DNA from: Aphanothece hegewaldii CCALA 016
Lineage (GTDB): Bacteria; Cyanobacteriota; Cyanobacteriia; Cyanobacteriales; Microcystaceae
Direction: 5' to 3'
DNA: 64,000 bases
Assembly (NCBI RefSeq): GCF_003007785.1
Contig: NZ_PXOH01000010.1
Span: forward strand, 1 to 64,000
Shown here: positions 10,130 to 20,209 of the stretch, in pieces
Layout of the letters: each line of letters begins with the position of its first letter
Position numbering within the stretch: position 1 is the first letter of the stretch
Notes under the pieces: model-generated
What the model was told of the DNA's origin: nothing
Seen by the model: the letters and a program-made list of their open reading frames with translations, nothing else
Databases searched by the model: none
Program-made: the position numbers and the translations under genes

Positions 10130-10306
10130 ATGATTAAAAATTTAAAATTGAAAGCTTGTGAAAAATGTCAAGCACTTGTTACAATTCGTTACCGCATACA
10201 GGATGATGATAGTGGAAAATGGCGGTTAGTTTGTCCTTCCTGTTGGGAGGTTTTAGCGAAAGATAATCCTCATTACCGTTATGGTGGCACATGGAAAGCA
10301 AAGTAA
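10130..10306 (+). CDS. Small zinc-ribbon-like protein
   Basis: A 58-residue protein (MIKNLKLKACEKCQALVTIR...). It has CEKC (residues 10-13) and CPSC (residues 35-38), the two cysteine knuckles of a small zinc ribbon, then a tail ending HYRYGGTWKAK. Such tiny Cys4 proteins are conserved in cyanobacteria but have no assigned role. It is convergent with pmbA: its stop (10304-10306) directly abuts the pmbA stop at 10307. Confidence 0.75.
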   Translation: MIKNLKLKACEKCQALVTIRYRIQDDDSGKWRLVCPSCWEVLAKDNPHYRYGGTWKAK

Positions 10307-11590
10307 CTAATTAATCACAGATAAACCATCCACGATGATAGACGGAGTGTAACACGAACCATTCCAAGTCCGATCGCTTCCGAGTGTGATAACTTGTTTG
10401 AGTGCCGTATAAACATTCCCTGCAACCATCGTATCTTTAACTCGTCCTGTAATCTTTCCCTTTTCCACTCGATAACCTAAATCAATATTGATCGAAAAAT
10501 CACCCGATAGATCCGGTTCACCGCCTAAAATTTGATCAATAATAATACCATGATCGATTTGCTCGATTAGATTCTCTAAAGTACCCATTCCAGGTTCAAC
10601 AACGAGATTAACTAAATCAGGAGTTGGATACCTTCCTAAACTTGGACGAAAACCATTACCTGTCGTTTCGGTGTTTAAAGATCTAGCCGTTGTCCGATCG
10701 CAGTAAAATTGTTTTACGGTTCCTTTTTCCATCAACGATAAAAACTGAGTTAGTGTTCCCTCATCATCAAAAGGATAATCATAAGGTGATAAATTTGGTT
10801 GTTGCGACAGCGTAATTAAATCCGATAAAACACCTTCGCCTAGTTTATCACTCCAAGGGGAAGACTTTTCTTTGACTAACTTTCCATTGAGTGCCGATGC
10901 AACAGTACCCCATAAAATTGTTGCTGCATTTGCTGTAAATAAAACAGGAACTTTACCCGTTGGAGACGCTACATTAGATTTAGCCCATTGTAAACGCTGT
11001 AATAACTGTTGAATCGTTGCATGGGGATTAATTTTCCCTCTGGTATATTCTCCATCATAAACCCCTAAAAAATCCTCACCTCTTACCCATTCCACACCCA
11101 CATAGTAGCTAACCGACGTATCTGTATACTCACAATGTAAACCTTGGGAATTGACTAAAAGTGTTGTTTCTACTTCACTATCTAATTGAGCATTACAGAT
11201 AACATCTGGATAAACATCTCGAATTTGATTAATTGCATCTTTTCCTAATTCGACTAATTTTTCTGTAGCGATCGACTCACCCACATTAGGACGAATATCT
11301 GTACGAGCATCTGCTAATTCTATCGTTTCTTTTGGGTTAAGATCACATAAGGCGATCGCTTTTTCTACTAATATTTTGGGTTCAACCTCCCCATAAGCAA
11401 CCGCTAACCCTGGGGAATTATCTTTCCATAATCTTAAAGCAGTTCCCTCCGCTTCGGCGCTTTCTAGCTGTTTAAGACGGTTTGCTTCAAAAAAAACAGG
11501 ACGAGACAAAGAACGAGACTGATATACTTCAGCATGAGACGCACCTGATTTTAATGCTAAGTCTATCAGTTGTTGTGCTTCTAGGGTCAT
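10307..11590 (-). CDS. pmbA: TldD/PmbA family protein (TldE-like subunit)
   Basis: A 427-residue cytosolic member of the TldD/PmbA family, whose TldD-TldE complex is a metalloprotease acting on modified peptides. The N-terminal signature LALKSGASHAEVYQSRS is present. The zinc-binding HExxxH motif of TldD is absent, so this is the TldE/PmbA-type subunit and a TldD partner must be encoded elsewhere. The C-terminal domain ends with the typical VVAGN-like segment (DTMVAGNVYTALKQ) and the sequence SIIVDGLSV. Length is normal. Confidence 0.88.
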   Translation of the reverse strand: MTLEAQQLIDLALKSGASHAEVYQSRSLSRPVFFEANRLKQLESAEAEGTALRLWKDNSPGLAVAYGEVEPKILVEKAIALCDLNPKETIELADARTDIRPNVGESIATEKLVELGKDAINQIRDVYPDVICNAQLDSEVETTLLVNSQGLHCEYTDTSVSYYVGVEWVRGEDFLGVYDGEYTRGKINPHATIQQLLQRLQWAKSNVASPTGKVPVLFTANAATILWGTVASALNGKLVKEKSSPWSDKLGEGVLSDLITLSQQPNLSPYDYPFDDEGTLTQFLSLMEKGTVKQFYCDRTTARSLNTETTGNGFRPSLGRYPTPDLVNLVVEPGMGTLENLIEQIDHGIIIDQILGGEPDLSGDFSINIDLGYRVEKGKITGRVKDTMVAGNVYTALKQVITLGSDRTWNGSCYTPSIIVDGLSVIN

Positions 11591-11653
11591 GATTGTTCAG
11601 AACACAATTTATATGGGTTATCTTTGATCATAAGCGAGTTTGGAATTCAATCA

Positions 11654-12232
11654 ATGCAATCAACCATTACAAGACTAACCCACGCACTCAAAGAATGGGA
11701 TACCGCAATTACAGCATTAGAAAAGGGCGAAACAATACTCTTATTGCGTAAAGGTGGAATTAAAGAAGAAAAAGGCAAATTTAGCATTAAATACGAACAA
11801 GTATTACTCTATCCCACCTACGAACACCAAAAACCAGAATTACTTAAACCCGAATATGCAGCAAACGTAACTCCTGTAGCTTCTGGTTGGCATCCCGACA
11901 CGATTAAAATTAGTAGTTGGGCGCAAATTACCGATATTTTAACCGTAACTGAAGAAAACATCGTTAATCAACTGCTTCCCTATCATATCTGGAATGAAAA
12001 ATTAGTCAGCGATCGTTTAAACTGGAAACCAAAACAACCTTTACACCTACTTTTACTGCGAGTTTATTTATTACCCGAAGCTTTACACATTCCCTATGAT
12101 CCTACATACGGAGGGTGTCAGTCTTGGATTAATTTATTAGAACCCATTTCTTTAGAGTCAAGTACTGCAGTACTGAAAAATGAAGAGTATCAGGAAAGAG
12201 TTAAAGACATTGCACTACAATGCACCCACTAA
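11654..12232 (+). CDS. DUF1802 family protein
   Basis: A 192-residue protein of DUF1802, a mainly cyanobacterial family of unknown function. Features include ALKEWDTAITALEKGETILL, the KGGI motif (LLLRKGGIKEE), the LLYPTYEHQ segment and the C-terminal YGGCQSWI. The ATG at 11654 is preferred; a TTG ten codons upstream is in frame. It is divergent from pmbA. Confidence 0.88.
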   Translation: MQSTITRLTHALKEWDTAITALEKGETILLLRKGGIKEEKGKFSIKYEQVLLYPTYEHQKPELLKPEYAANVTPVASGWHPDTIKISSWAQITDILTVTEENIVNQLLPYHIWNEKLVSDRLNWKPKQPLHLLLLRVYLLPEALHIPYDPTYGGCQSWINLLEPISLESSTAVLKNEEYQERVKDIALQCTH

Positions 12233-12452
12233 AACCGACAACTGTAGAAAAAAATAGTTTGTATTACATCTGTGTGAAAAAAATTACAAAAAAATCCTGC
12301 AATTTGTAATATTTAGTCTGATCTGTCGGAAAAATGCTGACTATTGAAGTTAAGCTATGGTACATTGTCAAAAATTTGATGTTTTAATAGAATAATCGAA
12401 GTTTTTTGATTGTTTTGACTTAACCAGTTTTCCTTGCTTCGACACTTCGCTT

Positions 12453-13307
12453 ATGATAGACAACAGATTTCACATCAAATTCTGGGGAGTTAGAGGAAGT
12501 ATTCCCTGTCCCGGAGTAGAAACCGTGCGCTATGGTGGTAATACCTCTTGTGTCGAAATGCAAGTCGGCAGTGAAAGACTCATTTTTGACGGAGGAACAG
12601 GAATACGGATTTTAGGACAATCTCTCTTGTCACAAATGCCTGTAAAAGCCCATCTATTTTTTACTCATTCTCACTGGGATCATATTCAAGGTTTTCCTTT
12701 TTTTGTCCCTGCTTTCGTCAAAGGTAATGAGTTTAGGATTTATGGCGCACCAGCCCCAAATTGTGCGACCATGAAACAGCGTCTTCATGCTCAGATGTTA
12801 CACCCTAATTTTCCCGTTCCGCTTCAGATTATGCAAGCCGATTTAAAGTTTTATGACTTAGAAGCAGGGGAAACATTACAACTCGGCGATATATCTCTTG
12901 ATACTGCTAGTTTAAATCATCCTGGGGAGGCGATCGGTTATCGGATTAATTGGCGAGGTTTGAGCGCTGCTTATATCACCGATACAGAACATTTTCCCGA
13001 TAGGTTAGATGAAAATGTGCTTCGGTTGTCCCTTAATGCCGATGTATTGATTATTGATGCAACTTATACTAATGAAGAATATTATGATCCACGATCGACA
13101 AAAATCGGTTGGGGTCATTCGACATGGGAAGAAGCGGTTAAAATTGCTAAAGCAGCAGGAGTTAAGCAGTTAGTTTTATTTCATCACGATCCGGCTCATG
13201 ATGATGTTGTTTTAGATCAAATTGGTGAACAAGCTTCTTTGGCTTTTCCTCATACGATTTTGGCTAGAGAAGGTTTATCGATCGAACTCATCCCCCGCTC
13301 AGACTAG
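12453..13307 (+). CDS. MBL-fold metallo-hydrolase
   Basis: A 284-residue metallo-beta-lactamase-fold protein, close to the PhnP/RNase Z-like group. It has the family N-terminus FWGVRGSIPCPG and the metal-binding motif FFTHSHWDHIQGFPFF (HxHxDH). Further metal ligands are offered by LNHPGEAIGY, YITDTEH and LFHHDPAHDD. It is probably a cytosolic phosphodiesterase-type enzyme; the substrate cannot be read from sequence. ribF follows in the same direction about 50 bases on, so the two may be co-transcribed. Confidence 0.85.
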   Translation: MIDNRFHIKFWGVRGSIPCPGVETVRYGGNTSCVEMQVGSERLIFDGGTGIRILGQSLLSQMPVKAHLFFTHSHWDHIQGFPFFVPAFVKGNEFRIYGAPAPNCATMKQRLHAQMLHPNFPVPLQIMQADLKFYDLEAGETLQLGDISLDTASLNHPGEAIGYRINWRGLSAAYITDTEHFPDRLDENVLRLSLNADVLIIDATYTNEEYYDPRSTKIGWGHSTWEEAVKIAKAAGVKQLVLFHHDPAHDDVVLDQIGEQASLAFPHTILAREGLSIELIPRSD

Positions 13308-13358
13308 GATAGACTGTTAAAGTTAAGATAAGACATTTATTGTGTAAAAATGTAAAGC

Positions 13359-14285
13359 GTGCAGATTGTAAATTCTCTGACTTCTCCTCTTCTTTTGACA
13401 CCAAATGCGATCGCTTTAGGTAACTTCGATGGCATACACTTGGGTCATCAGTGCGTTTTCGAGCCAATTTTGTCTTCTAATTTAACGTTAACGTCCCTTC
13501 ATTCGACCGTTGTTACTTTTTGTCCCCATCCTCAAGAGTTTTTTAGTGGTCAAAAACGGCAACTTTTGACCCCTCTCCCCGAAAAAAATCAAATTTTAGA
13601 GAAATTGGGCATTGAACAACTGGTTTTAATTCCATTTAATCAAGAATTAGCGTCTTTGAGTCCTCAGCAGTTTGTCGAAGAAATTTTAATCGGTAAACTT
13701 GCTGCGAAACGGGTTAGCGTTGGCGAAGATTTTCGCTTTGGTTATAAACGTTTGGGAACCGCCGAAGAGTTAAAAGCGATCGCCAAAAAATATAATACAG
13801 AAGTTATAATTACTTCACTCTTAACCTGTTTCAATAGTCGTATCAGTAGTTCTCGGATTCGTCAATCTTTAGCCGATGGTGATATGGAACAAGCCAGCCA
13901 AATGTTAGGACGTTCTTACAGTCTAATGGGTACTGTCATCAAAGGACAACAAATTGGACGGACGATCGGTTTTTCCACTGCTAACCTGTTATTACCCGCC
14001 GAAAAATTATTACCTCGTTTTGGGGTCTATTGTGTCAAAGTCAGTTTAAAAGACGAATTTTCCCTACCTGGAGTCATGAATATAGGTTGTCGTCCCACAG
14101 TAGAAGGCTCTTCACCCACAATCGAAGTACATTTATTAGACTGGAAAGGGGATTTATACGGACAAACTCTCACCGTTAGCTTAGAAAAATTCCTGCGTCC
14201 TGAACAAAAATTCCCCTCTCTAGAAGCCCTAAAAGCCCAAATCATCAGAGACTGTGACCAAGCAAGAAAAATTTTAGCAGTTTAA
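13359..14285 (+). CDS. ribF: Bifunctional riboflavin kinase / FAD synthetase
   Basis: A 308-residue cytosolic enzyme that converts riboflavin to FMN and FMN to FAD. The N-terminal adenylyltransferase domain has GNFDGIHLGHQ (HxGH nucleotide motif) and the ISSSRIR motif near residue 165. The C-terminal riboflavin kinase domain has IGFSTANLLLP (the TANL-type motif) and the F-G-V-Y-C-V strand. The start is GTG. Length is normal for bacterial RibF. Confidence 0.94.
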   Translation: MQIVNSLTSPLLLTPNAIALGNFDGIHLGHQCVFEPILSSNLTLTSLHSTVVTFCPHPQEFFSGQKRQLLTPLPEKNQILEKLGIEQLVLIPFNQELASLSPQQFVEEILIGKLAAKRVSVGEDFRFGYKRLGTAEELKAIAKKYNTEVIITSLLTCFNSRISSSRIRQSLADGDMEQASQMLGRSYSLMGTVIKGQQIGRTIGFSTANLLLPAEKLLPRFGVYCVKVSLKDEFSLPGVMNIGCRPTVEGSSPTIEVHLLDWKGDLYGQTLTVSLEKFLRPEQKFPSLEALKAQIIRDCDQARKILAV

Positions 14286-14348
14286 GTGTGAACTCTACGG
14301 TCAGAATTGGGCAACTTAACAATAGACTAATGAAAAACCCTTAGATCT

Positions 14349-15269
14349 ATGAGACAAAAGATAGACGATTTAATTGATCATCTGAGTTATTCGATTGTCG
14401 GTAAAACGGATGCGATAAATTTGGTGATTGTTGCTTTGCTCAGTGGAGGTCATGCTTTACTAGAAGATGTCCCAGGAGTCGGTAAAACCCTGTTAGCAAA
14501 GTCTTTAGCACGAGCGATTAATGGACGATTCCAACGAATTCAGTGTACACCCGATTTGCTCCCAACGGATATTACAGGTACTAATATTTGGAACCCAAAT
14601 AAAAGAGAATTTGAATTTTTGCCAGGGCCAATCTTTAGTAATATTTTACTCGCTGATGAAATTAATCGCGCTACTCCTCGTACTCAGTCCGCTTTACTGG
14701 AAGTGATGGAAGAAAAACAAGTCACTATTGATGGGGAAACTCGTTCTGTAGAAACGCCATTTTTTGTGATTGCGACTCAAAATCCCGTTGAACATCATGG
14801 AACATTTGCACTACCAGAAGCCCAAATGGATCGATTTACCGTTTCTCTAAGTTTAGGCTATCCCACCGAAAAAGAAGAATTGATGATGTTACAAAAGCAT
14901 CAAGGACAAATAAATTTAGATGAATTAAAACCCTGTCTTTCTCTAGAAGATGTGAGAGAATTACAACAACAAGTTACAAGAGTCAAAGTTACTGCGACAC
15001 TTCAGCAATATATTTTAGATTTAGTTAGAGCATCGCGTCATCATGATGAGATACGTCTAGGAATTAGTCCGCGTGGTACAATAATACTACAAAAAGCCGC
15101 CCAAGCTTATGCGTTCCTCGAACATCGAGATTATGTAATTCCCGATGATGTCAAGTTTTTAGTACCTTATGTATTTTCTCATCGTATTATTCCCGTGAGT
15201 GGTCGTCAGACTAAAACAATTGTACGCAAGCTTTTAGACTCGGTTCCCATCGAAAAAGTCGCCGCATGA
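14349..15269 (+). CDS. MoxR family AAA+ ATPase
   Basis: A 306-residue AAA+ ATPase with Walker A GVGKTLLAKSLA, Walker B LLADEINRATPRTQ, the sensor-1 stretch FFVIATQNP and the C-terminal lid. MoxR proteins act as chaperones that mature or activate partner complexes, usually together with a DUF58 protein and a VWA protein; neither is next to it here. Client and cellular process are unknown. Confidence 0.92.
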   Translation: MRQKIDDLIDHLSYSIVGKTDAINLVIVALLSGGHALLEDVPGVGKTLLAKSLARAINGRFQRIQCTPDLLPTDITGTNIWNPNKREFEFLPGPIFSNILLADEINRATPRTQSALLEVMEEKQVTIDGETRSVETPFFVIATQNPVEHHGTFALPEAQMDRFTVSLSLGYPTEKEELMMLQKHQGQINLDELKPCLSLEDVRELQQQVTRVKVTATLQQYILDLVRASRHHDEIRLGISPRGTIILQKAAQAYAFLEHRDYVIPDDVKFLVPYVFSHRIIPVSGRQTKTIVRKLLDSVPIEKVAA

Positions 15270-15334
15270 GAACCACAAATCTGCTTTGTAGCGTCTACAG
15301 TAAAAATAGTGACTATTAAGGCAGATGGTAAGTA

Positions 15335-15859
15335 ATGTTTTATTTTCAAAAATTCTTCAATCGTCTTGAATCTGTTTTCTTGTTTGGGGCGATCGTTTGT
15401 TTTACGATAGTATTAGGGTGTGGATTAGCGATCGCAGTTAACCCACTCCCAAGCGGTTATCGACCCGTAGACCCCGCTTCACCACGTTATCAAGAAGCAC
15501 AAGCATTATATGTCGAAACCTGTTCAGCTTGTCATATCGCATTACCTCCAGAAGTGTTACCAACCGAAACATGGCGTAGATTGATTGAAAAACCAGATGC
15601 ACATTATGGAGTTTCTTTAAATCAACTGATTAGCGTTTCTCAATTATTAATTTGGAATTATCTAAATGCTTATTCTCGTCCCTTAAATATCGATGAACCA
15701 AGACCTACATATGTAGCACAATCTAGATATTTTAAAGCCCTTCATCCTCGCGTTGAACTTCCAAAACCCATCAGTCATCAAAGCTGTATTCTTTGTCATC
15801 CAGGCGCGAAACAATATGATTTTCAGACGTTAACCCCTCAATGGGACGATGCACCGTGA
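15335..15859 (+). CDS. Diheme c-type cytochrome
   Basis: A 174-residue exported protein. A hydrophobic segment at residues 13-35 serves as signal peptide or membrane anchor. Two CxxCH heme-binding motifs follow: CSACH (63-67) and CILCH (151-155). It resembles the small dihaem cytochrome c (DHC) family. It would carry electrons in the thylakoid lumen or periplasm; the partner is unknown. The gene is convergent with the CIA30 gene, with three bases between the stops. Its maturation would depend on the CcsA-type system encoded near 62.3 kb. Confidence 0.82.
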   Translation: MFYFQKFFNRLESVFLFGAIVCFTIVLGCGLAIAVNPLPSGYRPVDPASPRYQEAQALYVETCSACHIALPPEVLPTETWRRLIEKPDAHYGVSLNQLISVSQLLIWNYLNAYSRPLNIDEPRPTYVAQSRYFKALHPRVELPKPISHQSCILCHPGAKQYDFQTLTPQWDDAP

Positions 15860-15862
15860 AAA

Positions 15863-17014
15863 TTATAAGTTAATAGTTGAACAGCCAAGTTGAGGATTTT
15901 CTAATGCTTGAATACAAGATTGACTAACTTTATTAATTGATGTACTGGGTAAATAATGAATGAGTGTATAAATTAACTCACTATTTTTTAGGATAGATTC
16001 TACTGTTGTATTATATTCTGGGGTCGCTACAATTAATTGTGAGGTATTTTGTTGACCACCATAAGCTTTAATAGATTCTATTTCTAAACCAAATAAACCA
16101 GGAGAAAAACGCGGATTCAATGCGCCATCATATTCAAATTTACTGTGCATTAATTGGAACGAATACACTTTACTAGAATCAAATTCACCCGCATTGCTCA
16201 CCGTTTTCGCCCGAAAAACAGGAATCAATTCTTTAAAGGGAATTTGGAGCGTTTGCGGAAAATTATAAATCGTATCAAAAGAATAACAATAACTTAAACC
16301 ATCCCATTTCCCCTCACAACGTGTAATAAATTTATAACGTTTGCCATCACCTTCTATTCTAAGTTGTATTCCTTCGTAATTTGATAAATCCAAAGGAGGA
16401 TTAAAATTTCGAGTTCTTACCGAGGCAAAACCACCGTTATTAGCAATAGAAACATTTCCCGAAAAAATCGCCCTTTCTCTCACAAATCTTAGATTACTTT
16501 CACTAACTCCACCCATCACGACATCATCCACCGCACCCCAAAGCGATCGCATATTTTCGTTAGGTTTAGTAAAGTCAAAAAGTAATTTTTCTCCTGCTCT
16601 GTTTTGTCCTTGAAAAAGTTCTACACTATTTTTAAGTAATTGTTGTTCATCAGAATTTAAAGAATCAAAACAACAGATTATTCCATTAACTTGTTTCATT
16701 AAGTCAAAATTACTTTCATTAGCTTGAATTACTTCTATTTTTTCATTGAATAATTCTTGAGCTTTATTAACATCTTGAACAATTGTTCTAACTTGATAAT
16801 TTTTTGCTAACAGTTGACTTATCACTTGTTGCCCAACGGCACTCATTGAACCTAAAACTAAAATGACACCCATTGATTGTTCTTTTCCTTTTTGCTCTGA
16901 TTTATTGAAACACAACCACTTGGGGAAAGTTCCAATAAATGGAATAATATCAAAATAATTCAACGTTTCAATAAAACGCTTGATGTCCCATCGATTTCGT
17001 GTGTTATTAGCCAT
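15863..17014 (-). CDS. CIA30 family protein with N-terminal Rossmann-like segment
   Basis: A 383-residue protein. Residues 1-45 form the usual cyanobacterial leader (MANNTRNRWDIKRFIETLNY). Residues 48-110 form a shortened NAD(P)-binding Rossmann segment (MGVILVLGSMSAVGQQVISQ, with GxxxxxG degenerated). The CIA30 domain (about 145-330) carries FSGNVSIANNGGFASVRTR and LRIEGDGKRYKFI. CIA30 relates to complex I assembly factors; in cyanobacteria the two domains occur together but the role is not settled. The start at 17014 drops 11 hydrophobic residues encoded upstream from a weaker start. Confidence 0.82.
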   Translation of the reverse strand: MANNTRNRWDIKRFIETLNYFDIIPFIGTFPKWLCFNKSEQKGKEQSMGVILVLGSMSAVGQQVISQLLAKNYQVRTIVQDVNKAQELFNEKIEVIQANESNFDLMKQVNGIICCFDSLNSDEQQLLKNSVELFQGQNRAGEKLLFDFTKPNENMRSLWGAVDDVVMGGVSESNLRFVRERAIFSGNVSIANNGGFASVRTRNFNPPLDLSNYEGIQLRIEGDGKRYKFITRCEGKWDGLSYCYSFDTIYNFPQTLQIPFKELIPVFRAKTVSNAGEFDSSKVYSFQLMHSKFEYDGALNPRFSPGLFGLEIESIKAYGGQQNTSQLIVATPEYNTTVESILKNSELIYTLIHYLPSTSINKVSQSCIQALENPQLGCSTINL

Positions 17015-17402
17015 AAATTTAATTAATATATATAAATAAAATAACAATAAATGAGGATTGGGAAACCAAAACCTCTACATTATGACCATTTAAATAATTG
17101 TGAAAAATGGTCTTATAATAATATTATAAATGTTAATTTTTGATTTTTCGATTGAATGAATTAATTAAAATGCGATCGCCTTATCTGAGCAAAACACCAG
17201 CAAACGGTATCAGACTGTACAAAACGTAAAAAGCCAGTTAAACGATGCCCAGTGTTTTTCTTGTAGCGACAGACGCACCTAACGCCCAACCTGAAAAATC
17301 TACTTTCTGCCAAAAAAATCTAAAATTCAGATATTAGTCTTTTTAAGAAATGTCTAAAGACCGATTACAATCTGTTTATGGCTCCAAAAATTCGAGAGTG
17401 TC
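17015..17402. other. Intergenic region, divergent promoters
   Basis: These 388 bases separate the CIA30 and PP2C genes, which are divergent, so both promoters should lie here. A GCGATCGC octamer is at 17172-17179 and a decayed GGGTTTGG-type repeat (GGGAAACCAAAACC) is near 17057. No open frame or RNA gene is apparent. Confidence 0.5.
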
Positions 17403-19673
17403 ATGGAACAAAAGGCGGTAACCATTCAATGTCAAAACTTAACTTGTTTAGCCCCCAATTCCTTAGCTAATAAATGTTGTGACAAATGCGGTACACCATT
17501 AGTACGGCGGTATTTAAGGATGTTAGGAGATTGGGTTAAAACCTATTATCGACTCGAAGAATTAGTCGAAGATCGATATTTAGTAAAAGCACCTCAAGTC
17601 GTTTTGGATACCAAACCTGTACTAGCACCGCAAGCGCCCGATGAATTTCCTTCTTATATTCTCCCCTATCTAAAATTATTTCCCTATCGTTGGCACGTTC
17701 CTCAAGTATACGGCTATATTCCGACTCCTGACGATCGCCTCGATATGTCGATTTGGATGCTCGAATATGGTACAGTCCCCATAGACCCATCTGGAGAGTT
17801 ACAAGATCCAGATTTAATACCGCCCCTCACTCAATTTTGGCCCAATGCTACCCCCATCCGTCAACTTTATTGGATATGGCAAATCGCCCATCTTTGGCAA
17901 CCTTTTCAAGAAAGACACGTTGTATCTAGTCTCTTAGAACCATCTTTATTACGAGTAAATGGTGCAACAGTACAAATTCTTGAATTAGCCATAGACCGTG
18001 ATGAGCTTGATCCTATACAATTAAAACAACTCGCTCAAGTCTGGTCTAATTGGATACCTCAATCATCCCCTGAAATCAAAAACGTTTTAGAAGGACTGTG
18101 TGAAGATCTCGCCTCAGAAAAAATCCAAAACACCAATCAGTTAAAAGCAATAATAGATCAAGCCCTACAATATTGTGCAGCATCACAACAGCGATCGTAT
18201 CATCTTTATACTGGCACCGATACAGGAACCATGCGGGAACATAACGAAGATGCTTGTTATCCCACATCAGGAACCGCTTTAAGCTTCGATGAACAAAAAA
18301 CCACCTTAGCGATCGTTTGTGATGGAATTGGCGGGCAAGAAGGCGGAGAAATAGCCTCACAGCTTGCAATTAAAACACTGCAATCAGACCTTACTCATAT
18401 TTTCAAAAATCAGTCTAACTGGAATTGGGATTATCTCACCCAAACCCTAAATCAGTCAATTGGTAAAGCGAATGATGCCATTAGTCGGCGTAATGATCAA
18501 GAAAAACGTCAAGAAAGACGACGCATGGGTACAACCCTAGTCATGGCGTTAGCCCATCAACATCAAATGTATATTGGTCATGTGGGCGATTCTAGAGTCT
18601 ATCGCATTACGTCACAAGGCTGTCACCAAATTACAGTAGATGATGATTTAGCCTCTAGAGAAGTTCGTTTAGGCTATCTTATCTACCGTGATGCTATTCA
18701 ATACCCCAATGCGGGGGCATTAGTGCAAGCTTTAGGCATGAGTTCGGCTTCTTCCCTTAATCCCACTGTACAGCGTTATATTTTAGATGAAGATTGTATC
18801 TTTCTACTTTGTTCGGATGGTTTGAGCGATTACGATCGAGTCGAACAATATTGGGATAGTGAGATTGTACCCATTTTAACTGGCGAAAAAACCGTCGCTC
18901 AAGTCGGACAACGTTTAATTGAAATTGCTAATCAAAAAAATGGTCATGATAATTCAACGATCGCTCTATTTTACTGTAAAGTTCAAAACGCCATCAACCC
19001 CATACAACCTTTAAATTATGAAGAAATTACATCAAAATCTCGACCAAAGCCTGTAGAAATAGACCCTCTAGCAACCTATGACACCGAACACGATGCAGAA
19101 GCAGCATCAGAATTTCCCACAGAACCCTCATTCTCAGTACAACCGAGAGTCACTTCACCCGTACCCCTTTCTACTCCAGTAGCGACACCTGCTCCTGCGG
19201 TTTCTCCTCGTCAGTCTTCAATATCGCCTTTATTATTGGGTGGGTTAGGTTTATTACTCGCTAGTCTTGCTGGTTTTTATTTTTGGCGAACTTCATTTTC
19301 GACAGTTGAAGTTGAGTCTACCCCAACACCTTCTATTTCTCCTGCTGTATTACCTCTTGAAACCCTGACATCGGGACAGATCGTAAAAACTATCACGGAA
19401 ATTACTTTACAATCGGCTACAACCACTGATAATGTCCAGGTGACTGCTTCTATTCCTTTGCCCCCTAATAGCGTTGTTAAAGTGATTGAGCCGCCATCTG
19501 AGCAAAGTAATATAGTTAAATTAGAGGTCTGTTCTCCTGTTGATCTACAATCATTGCAGGGAACGATTACGATCGATGGGTTACAAAATGCGATCGTTAG
19601 CCCCACACCAGAAGAACAAAATCAATGTTCTATCCCTACTCCCTCTCCCTCTTCTTCACCGAGTACTAACTGA
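17403..19673 (+). CDS. PP2C-type Ser/Thr phosphatase with zinc-ribbon head and membrane anchor
   Basis: A 756-residue protein. Residues 1-35 form a Cys4 ribbon (C10, C15, C25/26, C29). Residues 40-260 form a region shared by cyanobacterial PP2C proteins. The metal-dependent phosphatase domain (about 267-525) shows GTMREHNEDA, CDGIGGQEGGEIAS, GHVGDSRVYRI, LLCSDGLSD and HDNSTIALF, so all PP2C metal ligands are present. A Pro/Thr/Ser linker and one membrane helix (ISPLLLGGLGLLLASLAGFY) follow, then a C-terminal part outside the membrane. It reverses Ser/Thr phosphorylation; a kinase lies at 54.2 kb but no link is shown. folB overlaps its stop by one base. Confidence 0.9.
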   Translation: MEQKAVTIQCQNLTCLAPNSLANKCCDKCGTPLVRRYLRMLGDWVKTYYRLEELVEDRYLVKAPQVVLDTKPVLAPQAPDEFPSYILPYLKLFPYRWHVPQVYGYIPTPDDRLDMSIWMLEYGTVPIDPSGELQDPDLIPPLTQFWPNATPIRQLYWIWQIAHLWQPFQERHVVSSLLEPSLLRVNGATVQILELAIDRDELDPIQLKQLAQVWSNWIPQSSPEIKNVLEGLCEDLASEKIQNTNQLKAIIDQALQYCAASQQRSYHLYTGTDTGTMREHNEDACYPTSGTALSFDEQKTTLAIVCDGIGGQEGGEIASQLAIKTLQSDLTHIFKNQSNWNWDYLTQTLNQSIGKANDAISRRNDQEKRQERRRMGTTLVMALAHQHQMYIGHVGDSRVYRITSQGCHQITVDDDLASREVRLGYLIYRDAIQYPNAGALVQALGMSSASSLNPTVQRYILDEDCIFLLCSDGLSDYDRVEQYWDSEIVPILTGEKTVAQVGQRLIEIANQKNGHDNSTIALFYCKVQNAINPIQPLNYEEITSKSRPKPVEIDPLATYDTEHDAEAASEFPTEPSFSVQPRVTSPVPLSTPVATPAPAVSPRQSSISPLLLGGLGLLLASLAGFYFWRTSFSTVEVESTPTPSISPAVLPLETLTSGQIVKTITEITLQSATTTDNVQVTASIPLPPNSVVKVIEPPSEQSNIVKLEVCSPVDLQSLQGTITIDGLQNAIVSPTPEEQNQCSIPTPSPSSSPSTN

Positions 19674-20041
19674 TGGATACGATACATTTAACTGGAATTC
19701 GCTGTTATGGCTATACGGGTTATCTTAGAGAAGAACAAGTTTTAGGTCAATGGTTTGAAGTAGATCTCACCTTATGGGTAGAATTATCTGAGGCGGGAAA
19801 AAGCGATCGCATTTCGGATACGGTAGATTATCGAGAAGCGATTAATATCGTACAACGCTTAATCAAAACGTCTAAATTTGCTTTAGTGGAAAAATTAGCC
19901 ACAGCGATCGCAAATGAGGTTCTTTCACTCGAAAAAGTGCAACAAGTTCGTGTCAAGCTTTTTAAACCTGCCGCCCCGATACCTGATTTTGGTGGCACCA
20001 TTACCATCGATATTACAAGAAATTGCGACACCCTTGGGTAA
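19673..20041 (+). CDS. folB: Dihydroneopterin aldolase
   Basis: A 122-residue cytosolic folate-pathway enzyme that cleaves 7,8-dihydroneopterin to 6-hydroxymethyl-dihydropterin and glycolaldehyde. The family motifs ITGIRCYGYTG-type N-terminus (HLTGIRCYGYTGYLREEQ), DTVDYREAI and LVEKLATAIA are present. The C-terminal strand has the K-P-A-A-P-I-P segment. The ATG shares its A with the TGA of the phosphatase gene, so translation is probably coupled. folE, another pterin gene, is at 42.7 kb. Confidence 0.92.
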   Translation: MDTIHLTGIRCYGYTGYLREEQVLGQWFEVDLTLWVELSEAGKSDRISDTVDYREAINIVQRLIKTSKFALVEKLATAIANEVLSLEKVQQVRVKLFKPAAPIPDFGGTITIDITRNCDTLG

Positions 20042-20209
20042 AAAATTCGTAATTACACTGATCCTTAAGAATCTATTTCTAAAATATTCAGTAATTCTCA
20101 TGTAAGTAACTCTAGCCTAGATCTGCCAGATTAATAAATAGATAATCAATCCTCTCTCACAGACTACGGGAAGGATGACCAAAAATATTACTTTGGAGAT
20201 CTTCTCACA

